A stretch of 5,575 nt of DNA from Verrucomicrobiota bacterium (lineage in GTDB: Bacteria > Verrucomicrobiota > Verrucomicrobiia > Opitutales > UBA953): assembly GCA_009924965.1 (NCBI GenBank), contig RFQN01000104.1, forward strand, positions 1 through 5,575, written 5' to 3'. The position numbers and the translations under genes are program-made. How positions within the stretch are numbered: position 1 is the first letter of the stretch; every line of letters starts with the position of its first letter. This document shows, piece by piece, positions 1-5,216 of the stretch. The notes under the pieces are model-generated. The model was not told the DNA's origin. It saw nothing but the letters and a program-made list of their open reading frames with translations, and made no database searches.

Positions 1-54
1 GCCCTCCTCCGCAGGAGTGCGCGGCACAGCCACGCCCCTACCTTATGCCTTCAT

Positions 55-82
55 CTGTACTCCTTACTCTGTACTCCGTAAT
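55..82. repeat. Two-copy 14-base tandem repeat in the intergenic region downstream of gspM
   Basis: CTGTACTCCTTACT (55-68) is followed directly by CTGTACTCCGTAAT (69-82); the two match at 12 of 14 positions. A third, much weaker copy may precede them (41-54). The composition is less GC-rich than the flanking genes, which makes it stand out. It lies in the only noncoding stretch of any length (1-141), in which I see no gene, promoter or RNA gene. Confidence 0.6.
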
Positions 83-123
83 CTTCCCCTGCGTCTCCCT
101 GTCCCCTTGCCAACGTGTCCCCT

Positions 124-140
124 CGCGGCCTTCAGCCGCG
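124..140 (-). terminator. Stem-loop immediately after gspM (possible transcription end or RNA-stabilising hairpin)
   Basis: A perfect 6-bp GC-only stem (124-129 pairs with 135-140) encloses a 5-base loop, starting one base after the gspM stop. On the transcript strand it is followed by AGGGGACACG rather than a U tract, so it is not a canonical Rho-independent terminator. It may protect the 3' end of the mRNA or be chance in GC-rich DNA. Confidence 0.35.
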
Positions 141-141
141 C

Positions 142-672
142 TCACTTCACCGGCGCGATCAATTCCAGCGAGCTGAGCGTCACGACCATGGTGACGGTGC
201 CCGAGTTGCCGCGGTCGGCCTGCAAGGAGAGGGTGTTCACCGCGATGTACGGCGCGCGCGGGCTGATGGACTGGTAGAAGCGGACGACCGAGGCGAGGTC
301 GGCGCGGCGGCAGCTGAGCTGCAGCGTGTGCACCGCGAACTTGCCCGACTTCTGCGTCTTCGGCGATTCGGTCGTGGGGTTGAGGCCGGCGTCCTTTGCG
401 GCGGAGAGGGCTTCCTCGACGAGGCGCGTGGCGTCATAGCCGCGACCGGCGTCCAAGCCTTTCACGGCGGATTCGGCGGCGGCCCGGATCTCGGCCTTCT
501 TGTTGAGCCACATGACCTGCGTCGCGGCTTCGCCTTCGAGGGATTGCCAGCCGGCCCAACCATCGCGGGCGCGGCCCCAGGCGGAAGTGGCCCAGAGGAA
601 CGCGGCGACCGCCAGGGCGGCCAGCGCCATGTAGCGTTCGCGGGGTTGGAGTCCGAAGAAAAGGTGTTTCAT
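142..672 (-). CDS. gspM: Type II secretion system inner-membrane protein GspM
   Basis: GspM is a small bitopic membrane protein that partners GspL in the assembly platform. This copy has 176 residues, the usual size. The short cytoplasmic N-terminus carries the GspM-type LQPRERYMAL motif (8-17) directly before one membrane segment (about 16-32). A helical stretch with aromatic residues follows (38-70), then a small alpha/beta periplasmic domain (about 75-176) with strands FAVHTLQLSC (112-121), PYIAVNTLSLQAD (141-153) and TVTMVVTLSSLEL (159-171) around a LASVVRFYQSI helix (126-136), in keeping with the ferredoxin-like fold of GspM. The ATG at 672 follows the gspL stop after 12 bases, the only junction in the window without an overlap; no strong ribosome binding site is seen in that gap. 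It is the last T2SS gene here. The call rests on size, topology, the PRER motif and gene order. Confidence 0.88.
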   Translation of the reverse strand: MKHLFFGLQPRERYMALAALAVAAFLWATSAWGRARDGWAGWQSLEGEAATQVMWLNKKAEIRAAAESAVKGLDAGRGYDATRLVEEALSAAKDAGLNPTTESPKTQKSGKFAVHTLQLSCRRADLASVVRFYQSISPRAPYIAVNTLSLQADRGNSGTVTMVVTLSSLELIAPVK

Positions 673-684
673 GTGCGTAAGGGA

Positions 685-1929
685 TTATTTGGCGGCAGGG
701 GCGATGACAGGCACGGCGGGCGTGGCCGGCGCAGGCGTGGCGGCGGCTTTGGCCGCTTCCGCCGCCTTGGCTTCTTCGGCCGCCTTGGCCGCTTCGGCCG
801 CTTTAGCGGCTTCGGCCTTGGCGACCGTCTTGCGGAGGGTGTCGACCTTGAAGGTGATCGTGAACGTGAAGGTGGTGTAGTTGTCGCGGGCGCGCATGTC
901 CTTGCTGGCGACGCCGCTGACTTCCGGATAATCCTTCAAAGCCTTTTCGAAGGCCGAGATGTCCGCGGGGTTCGTCGTGCGGGCTTCGATCTCGAGCGTC
1001 GTGTTCGTCTTGCAGTTGATGCGGGTGAACTCGACCGTCGAGGGGCGCTGTTCGTTGGCCAGGGCCAGCATCTCCAGCGCCAACGGCGACTTCGTGCGGA
1101 CGTCTTCGATGCGGCTGGCGGTCGCTTGGTCGGCCTCGATCTCCGCGACTTCCGCCCGGCGGGATTCGTTGAGGGCCTTGAGCTGATTGGAGCGCCAAGT
1201 GATGCCGGCGGCGGCGACTTCCGTGAGGAGGGAGAGGACGAGCACCGCGACGGCGGCGCGCGTGAGGTTCCAGAGGATGAGGTTGAGGCGTTCCTTCTTG
1301 CGGCGCGCGTTCAGGAAATCGACGTCGCGGATGTCCGCCTCATCGAGGCCCTTTTGGGCGATGGTGAACGGCTTGCCGCCTTCGCGCTGGAGGACGAGGT
1401 CGTTTTCCTGGAGGTCGCTGCGCAAGGCACCGGTGACCGTCGTGACGGGCGCCCCGGCGAGGCCAGCGCGAGCGGAGACTTCCGCCGCGAGGCTGGCTTC
1501 ATCGGCATCCGCCACGTCGGCGACGCTGATGGCCACCGGCAGGGGGTTGGTCGCATCCCAGGCGAGCGCGATGAGGCGCTCTTCGCCGCGGTGTACGACG
1601 ACGCCGGCCCCGGTGGGACGTTCGCCGCAGAGGGCAAGGAACTCCGGGATGACCTGGCAGTCGTCCGGCCACGCAAAGCTTTCTTCCGGGGTGAAGCGGC
1701 GGCGATGCGCGGCATAGGCCAAGGCTTGCTTGCCTTCCGCCGCGACGACGTGGCCGACGAGCATCTGCTCGGTGGGGAAGGGCGAGAGGGCTTCGAGCGC
1801 CAAGGCCACTTGGCCGGCGGCGTCTTCGCCTTCGAGGGCGACGGAGCGCACGAAGAAGCGGTTGCCCGGCAGCAGCGCGGCCGCGCCGAGCGGGGCTTGG
1901 CCAGGGATCAGGTTGGAGAGGGTGCTCAT
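685..1929 (-). CDS. gspL: Type II secretion system inner-membrane platform protein GspL
   Basis: GspL is a bitopic inner-membrane protein that couples the cytoplasmic ATPase GspE to the platform and pairs with GspM. The protein has 414 residues. Residues 1-214 form the cytoplasmic part, a divergent actin-like (PilM/GspL) domain with a recognisable LSPFPTEQMLVG block (48-59). A basic RRKKER patch (209-214) precedes one membrane segment (about 218-243), consistent with N-in/C-out topology. A heptad-like helix (246-276) leads to a periplasmic ferredoxin-like domain (about 280-365; compare the PilN/GspL-type ISAFEKALKDYPEVSGV and TTFTFTITFKV). The C-terminus is an Ala/Glu/Lys repeat followed by Pro/Ala. 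The start at 1929 is set by the ATGA overlap with gspK, although the frame is open to 2406. Sequence similarity to model GspL is weak, so the call leans on topology and gene order. Confidence 0.87.
   Translation of the reverse strand: MSTLSNLIPGQAPLGAAALLPGNRFFVRSVALEGEDAAGQVALALEALSPFPTEQMLVGHVVAAEGKQALAYAAHRRRFTPEESFAWPDDCQVIPEFLALCGERPTGAGVVVHRGEERLIALAWDATNPLPVAISVADVADADEASLAAEVSARAGLAGAPVTTVTGALRSDLQENDLVLQREGGKPFTIAQKGLDEADIRDVDFLNARRKKERLNLILWNLTRAAVAVLVLSLLTEVAAAGITWRSNQLKALNESRRAEVAEIEADQATASRIEDVRTKSPLALEMLALANEQRPSTVEFTRINCKTNTTLEIEARTTNPADISAFEKALKDYPEVSGVASKDMRARDNYTTFTFTITFKVDTLRKTVAKAEAAKAAEAAKAAEEAKAAEAAKAAATPAPATPAVPVIAPAAK
748..819 (-). repeat. Four 18-base tandem repeats encoding Ala/Glu/Lys hexapeptides in gspL
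   Basis: The tract encodes GspL residues 371-394 as four in-frame hexapeptides: KAEAAK, AAEAAK, AAEEAK and AAEAAK. The plus-strand units begin at 748, 766, 784 and 802 and are imperfect copies of one another. Such Ala/Glu/Lys runs form long single helices in other envelope proteins, for example the middle domain of TolA. Here the run lies on the periplasmic side, after the ferredoxin-like domain, and is followed by a Pro/Ala-rich end (397-413). Confidence 0.85.
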
Positions 1930-3251
1930 TTGGTCTTGGAAGGGGTGCTGGAGGTTTGCATCTGGCCGGGACGACGAATCACGGTTTCTTCTTCGTCGTC
2001 CTTCGGTTCGGTCACCTTGGGGGCGCCGTTGTCTTCGCTCCAGGCGAGGATCTGGAAGGGGTAGTTGAGGCTGGTGCTCGCGGTGCGGCCCCCGAGGGTC
2101 ACGGCGCTGGCGGTGTTCAGCACGACGCCCGGGGTCAGCGCCGTCGGGGTCTTCGCGGTGGTCGTGCCGCCGCCGAAGGTGCGGCCCGTCCCGGTCGTCG
2201 GCGTCGCGCTGACGCCGGTCGAGGAGGTCGAGGCGGCCGTGGTCGGGGTGAAGCCGCGCGCCGTGGCCGTGCCGGTCACGGCGTCGATCGCCGGCGTGGC
2301 GTCCGGGTCCGCGACCGCGGCGGTGAAGGTGACGTCGTCGCGGATGGCGACCAGCGCGCTGACGCGGCACTTGGACTGGCCTTCCTTCACGGTCACGCGG
2401 ACCCACATGAGGTGCACTTCGTCGTCGAAGCGGGAGAGGGAGCCGGCCGCGCCGATGAGTTGGCGGACTTCGCTGGTGACGCGGAAATAGGGCGGGGTGC
2501 CGACGATGCGCTTCTTCTGCTCGTTCTGGCGGTCGCGGATCAGCGCGAGCTGGCGCTCATCCAGGCCTTGCGAAAGCAAGAGGGCATCGGAGGCGCTGTT
2601 GATGTTGGTGTCGCCGAAGGTGTAGAGGCTGACGCACTGCTGGAAATCCCGGAGCAGGCGCTTCGGGTTGCCGTTTTCGTCGAAGAAGAAGTCCTTGGCT
2701 ACGCCGATGGTGCGGAGTTCCTCGAAGGAGCGCAGCGGTCGGCGGGCGGGCTTGAAGGAGAGCTTGGCGCGTTGGTAGGCCGCATCGGTGGCTTCTTCCT
2801 CGATCGATTCGTACTTCTTGCTGGTCCAGGCGACCATGGCGTCCGCCACGCGCTCGGCGTCGCGCTGCTCCAGGCCCAAGGAGTAGAGCAGCTGGATGAG
2901 GGTGTTCTTGTCGAGGGTGGAGAGGGGGAGCTTGCCGCTTTCGTCCTCGTACTCGAAGTGGACTTCCAGGCCTTCGCGGACCGGGATGCCCGAATACTTG
3001 TGCGGGTCGTCGTAGCCTTGGGCCGGGTCGTGGACCTTGTTCAGGTCGATGGAGCGGATCTCGGCGATCACGGCGAGGGCGAGCTCGAGTTCGGACATGG
3101 CCTCGACGCGCAGGCGCGAGCGGTCGACTTCGCGCGTGGCCATCGCCAGCTCTAGGGAATTGTCCTCCATGAATCGCGCCAAGAGCAGCGAGGCCAAGGT
3201 GATGAGTACCAGGACGACGACGATGACGGAGCCGCGGCGACGAGTCCTCAT
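1926..3251 (-). CDS. gspK: Type II secretion system tip pseudopilin GspK
   Basis: GspK is the large pseudopilin that caps the pseudopilus. This copy has 441 residues. The N-terminus MRTRRRG|SVIVVVLVLITLASLLL is a prepilin-type signal without Glu at +5 (Val12), as is characteristic of GspK. The globular region carries the family's helix-hairpin-helix (SAM-like) elements: LEQRDAERVADAMVAW (127-142), the SFEELRTIGVAKDFFF segment (175-190), and the conserved NINSASDALLL motif (217-226 region) followed by LDERQLALIRDRQ. Strands at 256-306 and NYPFQILAWSED (396-407) form the end of the fold. A Thr/Ala/Ser-rich insert separates those strands, and a charged tail (408-441) follows the last one. Cys206 and Cys295 are the only cysteines. 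The frame stays open far upstream, to 4163, but the start at 3251 is fixed by the ATGA overlap with gspJ and the prepilin leader. Confidence 0.93.
   Translation of the reverse strand: MRTRRRGSVIVVVLVLITLASLLLARFMEDNSLELAMATREVDRSRLRVEAMSELELALAVIAEIRSIDLNKVHDPAQGYDDPHKYSGIPVREGLEVHFEYEDESGKLPLSTLDKNTLIQLLYSLGLEQRDAERVADAMVAWTSKKYESIEEEATDAAYQRAKLSFKPARRPLRSFEELRTIGVAKDFFFDENGNPKRLLRDFQQCVSLYTFGDTNINSASDALLLSQGLDERQLALIRDRQNEQKKRIVGTPPYFRVTSEVRQLIGAAGSLSRFDDEVHLMWVRVTVKEGQSKCRVSALVAIRDDVTFTAAVADPDATPAIDAVTGTATARGFTPTTAASTSSTGVSATPTTGTGRTFGGGTTTAKTPTALTPGVVLNTASAVTLGGRTASTSLNYPFQILAWSEDNGAPKVTEPKDDEEETVIRRPGQMQTSSTPSKTK
2127..2321 (-). other. Thr/Ala/Ser-rich low-complexity insert within GspK
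   Basis: These codons specify GspK residues 311-375. About 20 of the 65 residues are Thr and 13 Ala, with many Pro, Ser and Gly and few charged or large hydrophobic residues. The segment sits between the strand ending VAIRDDVTF and the terminal strand NYPFQILAWSED. It therefore looks like a flexible loop inserted into the C-terminal beta structure rather than a terminal extension. Its edges are approximate. No exact DNA tandem repeat is evident. Confidence 0.7.
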
Positions 3252-3895
3252 GGGCGGGAGGCGCCGGGGCGCTTGATGGGGAGGTCGATGATGACCTCCG
3301 ATTTCAGTTGGCCGCGCGCAAAGCGCAGGCGCACGCGCGCCGGCTTCTGGTAAGCGGTGCCGGCGGTATCCTTCGCGGGCTCTTCTTCCGTGGTCCACTT
3401 GCGGAGGTCGGTGTCGTAGTAGTCGTAGGCCAGCGAGGTCACGAAGGGGGTGAGGACCGTTTCGTGGATGTCGTTGAGGTCGCGTTCGAGCTCGAGGCGC
3501 GACTGCCATTGGAGAATGAGCCCGCGTTCCGGGTCGGCGTGCAGTGAGCAGTCGACGTCCGGCAGCGGCGCTTCTGGCCAATCGGCGAAGCGACCGGCGT
3601 CGGCCAAGGTGAAGGCGATGCGCGGCGCATTGGTGCCGTCCGCGGCGCGGACTTCCTTGATCACGAAGCCGACGGCGCCAGGGCCGGTGGTGGAGCCTTC
3701 GAGGACTTCGCGGACCTGGCGGGTGGCCGCGCGGACGTGCTGGTCGAAGAGGCGTTGGTCGCGCTTTCCGCCCCAGAGCTCGCTCATGGAGAAGAGGAAG
3801 GTGTTCAGCGTGACCATCAGGATGCCGAGCAAGGCGAGCGAGACGAGGGTCTCGAGCAGCGTGAAGCCGCGGGACTGGGCGCGGGCGTGGCTCAT
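3248..3895 (-). CDS. gspJ: Type II secretion system minor pseudopilin GspJ
   Basis: This 215-residue minor pseudopilin is a partner of GspI and GspK in the pseudopilus tip and is close to the usual GspJ length. The leader MSHARAQSRG is followed by FTLLETLVSLALLGIL: Gly10 is -1, Phe11 +1 and Glu15 +5, with a hydrophobic helix to about residue 36. The globular part shows GspJ-like features: a helix rich in Arg (FDQHVRAATRQVREVLEG, 50-67), an acidic strand region, ILQWQSRLELE (127-137), SLAYDYYDTDLRKW (154-167) and the late KPARVRLRF strand (184-192), which matches the 'P-x-x-V-R-L' pattern common near the GspJ C-terminus. The ATG overlaps the gspI TGA and the TGA overlaps the gspK ATG. No Shine-Dalgarno sequence is visible; the bases upstream are C-rich on the coding strand. 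Confidence 0.92.
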   Translation of the reverse strand: MSHARAQSRGFTLLETLVSLALLGILMVTLNTFLFSMSELWGGKRDQRLFDQHVRAATRQVREVLEGSTTGPGAVGFVIKEVRAADGTNAPRIAFTLADAGRFADWPEAPLPDVDCSLHADPERGLILQWQSRLELERDLNDIHETVLTPFVTSLAYDYYDTDLRKWTTEEEPAKDTAGTAYQKPARVRLRFARGQLKSEVIIDLPIKRPGASRP

Positions 3896-4695
3896 TGTTT
3901 GGGGAGGGGTGCGACTGGGCCGCGACCTCCTGCTGTGTTGCCGCCGCCGTTCGGAGCGCCACCGGTACCGCCACCGGTATTACCACCGCGCCCACCGCCG
4001 TTGTTCTGGCCACCGCCGTTCGGGGCGCCACCCGTATTGCCGCCCTTACCGCCACCGTTGGTCGGGCCGCCGTTGTTGCCGCCCTTGCCGTTATTCCCGC
4101 CGGGCTGGTTGCCTTTCCCATTGCCGCCTTTGCCGTTGGTGTTGCCTCCGTTGTTTTGGCCACCGTTACCGCCCTTGTTGTTGCCGCCGCCGAGGGGCTT
4201 CTTGGGCGTGGGGGCGCTGATGAATTGGGTGCCGCCGCCAGTAGCTTCGTCGTAGCCGCGTTCCTTGAGGAGGCGCTCCTTGGCGGCGTCGCGGATGAGC
4301 TTGCGGTCCGAAGCGGTCGACCACGTGGGGCGGAGGAGCAGTCGCGTCTCTTCCTTCATCGGGATGAACTCGCCGCCGGTTTCCCTCTGAATCTCGGCGC
4401 TGAGAGTGACCTGGAAGAGGTCGCTGACGGCGGTGGGCTCGACCTTGCCGGTCCAGCGCGCCATGCGGTCGTCGGGCAGGTAGATGTCTCCGCCGGTTTC
4501 GATGTCGTCGAAGTTCACGGTCTCCAGCAGCGCGGCGCGGCAACGGGCCATGTCTTCGGCGCCGACGTCGTATTGCTTCAGGGCCTGGCGTCCGAGCAGG
4601 ACGTTGGAATACGCCGCGCCCAAGCCGACCGCGGCGAGTGCGAAGATGGCCAAGGCCACGAGGACCTCGATGAGGGAGAAGGCGCGGCGGTTCAT
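3892..4695 (-). CDS. gspI: Type II secretion system minor pseudopilin GspI with Gly/Asn-rich C-terminal tail
   Basis: This minor pseudopilin would form the GspI-J-K tip that starts pseudopilus assembly. The protein is 267 residues, about twice the usual GspI length of roughly 120-130. The N-terminus is MNRRA|FSLIEVLVALAIFALAA, matching the GspI signature VLVALAIFALAA after the cleavage site and with Glu10 at +5. The -1 residue is Ala5, not the usual Gly. A compact globular part runs to about residue 165, including DLFQVTLSAEIQRE (92-105). Residues 169-259 are a disordered-looking tail of 47 Gly and 21 Asn with seven Lys/Arg and no acidic residue; the protein ends PVAPLPKQ. The ATG at 4695 overlaps the gspH TGA (ATGA), and the stop overlaps the gspJ start in the same way. 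The family call is secure; the tail's function is unknown. Confidence 0.92.
   Translation of the reverse strand: MNRRAFSLIEVLVALAIFALAAVGLGAAYSNVLLGRQALKQYDVGAEDMARCRAALLETVNFDDIETGGDIYLPDDRMARWTGKVEPTAVSDLFQVTLSAEIQRETGGEFIPMKEETRLLLRPTWSTASDRKLIRDAAKERLLKERGYDEATGGGTQFISAPTPKKPLGGGNNKGGNGGQNNGGNTNGKGGNGKGNQPGGNNGKGGNNGGPTNGGGKGGNTGGAPNGGGQNNGGGRGGNTGGGTGGAPNGGGNTAGGRGPVAPLPKQ
3919..4191 (-). repeat. Low-complexity Gly/Asn-coding tract in the 3' part of gspI
   Basis: This tract encodes GspI residues 169-259, made almost wholly of short Gly runs broken by Asn, Lys, Thr, Gln, Pro and Ala. It contains imperfect DNA duplications. The 20-mers at 3944-3963 and 4013-4032 differ at a single base and lie 69 bases (23 codons) apart in the same reading frame, both encoding the GGAPNGG motif. 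Another related pair (CCGTTGTTYTGGCCACCG) begins at 3998 and 4148. Synonymous Gly (GGC/GGT) and Asn (AAC/AAT) codons are mixed, so the repeats have decayed at the DNA level while the amino-acid composition is kept. Confidence 0.85.
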
Positions 4696-5216
4696 TTGGC
4701 GTCTTCTGGCGGCAGCGGCGCGCAGGTCAAGGGGTCGATCGGGATCACGCGCCGCGCCTGGTTGCGCAGGATCTCCACGCGCATGCGGTCACAGGTGCCG
4801 TCCGGGTAGAAACGGATGCGCGTCAGCGCGCGTTCCTCAACCTGGCCACCGAGGAGGATCGCTTCCTTCACCTCGGGGGCGATGATCTTCACGCGGGTGT
4901 CGCCAGCGACGGGCAGGGTCTCCTTCTGCCCATTGAAGGAATAGGAGAGCACGGTTTCCTCGCCGTCTTCCTCGATGTCGGGCTTCAGCTCGATGACCTT
5001 GGACTGTTCGACGGCTTGGCGGCGCACGGTCTGCAGCAGGGCCATCAGCGCCGACTCCGGGTCATCGCGCGCGGTGCCTTTCAGCAAGGAAGCCGACCCG
5101 CCGATGAGCACGGCGGCCAGCATGCTGATGAGCCCAAGCACGAGCAGCGTCTCCAGCAAGGTGAAGCCGCTGCGCGCCGAGCGGCCCGCGCGAGACTGGT
5201 CCGGATGGTTTACCAA
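4692..5216 (-). CDS. gspH: Type II secretion system minor pseudopilin GspH
   Basis: This 174-residue minor pseudopilin probably sits between the GspI-J-K tip and the GspG shaft. A basic leader (residues 1-17) ends in SG|FTLLE, a canonical prepilin peptidase site with Gly17 at -1, Phe18 at +1 and Glu22 at +5. A hydrophobic helix follows (about 23-47), then a beta-rich periplasmic domain with an IRFYPDGTCDRMRVEI strand pair (133-150). Cys142 and Cys165 are the only cysteines and could form a disulfide. The start is inferred: no ATG lies before the cleavage site, and TTG at 5216 is the only reasonable initiator. It overlaps the gspG stop by 7 bases with no clear ribosome binding site, which suggests coupling to gspG. 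The stop TGA overlaps the gspI ATG. Assignment to GspH, rather than another minor pseudopilin, rests on gene order, size and the weak C-terminal pattern. Confidence 0.9.
   Translation of the reverse strand: MVNHPDQSRAGRSARSGFTLLETLLVLGLISMLAAVLIGGSASLLKGTARDDPESALMALLQTVRRQAVEQSKVIELKPDIEEDGEETVLSYSFNGQKETLPVAGDTRVKIIAPEVKEAILLGGQVEERALTRIRFYPDGTCDRMRVEILRNQARRVIPIDPLTCAPLPPEDAK

Noticed and set aside
124..140. Firm Rho-independent terminator
   Set aside because: The hairpin is short and no U tract follows on the transcript strand, so it is listed only as a low-confidence stem-loop.
115..2064. 649-codon open frame on the plus strand
   Set aside because: It lies antisense to gspM, gspL and part of gspK, has an Arg/Gly-rich composition with no recognisable domain, and is explained by GC-rich third codon positions that remove stop codons from the complementary frame.
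1930..2406. Upstream extension of the gspL frame to 2406
   Set aside because: It overlaps the end of gspK and encodes Arg/His/Asp-rich shadow sequence; the ATG at 1929 sits in an ATGA overlap like its neighbours.
1956..3155. 399-codon open frame on the plus strand
   Set aside because: It is antisense to gspK, with biased Gly/Ala/Glu/Val composition and no family resemblance; gspK on the other strand has clear conserved motifs and operon-consistent ends.
3252..4163. Upstream extension of the gspK frame, giving a 745-residue protein
   Set aside because: The extension crosses all of gspJ and part of gspI in another frame, and its translation is Arg/Pro-rich shadow sequence. The prepilin leader beginning at 3251 and the ATGA overlap fix the start.
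3919..4191. CRISPR array or other regular repeat array
   Set aside because: The repeats are short, irregular and in frame with a Gly/Asn protein tract; there are no unique spacers between constant repeats.
3737..4255. Plus-strand frame encoding a long Pro/Leu-rich protein
   Set aside because: The Pro runs are simply the reverse complement of the Gly codons of the gspI tail; there is no independent coding evidence.
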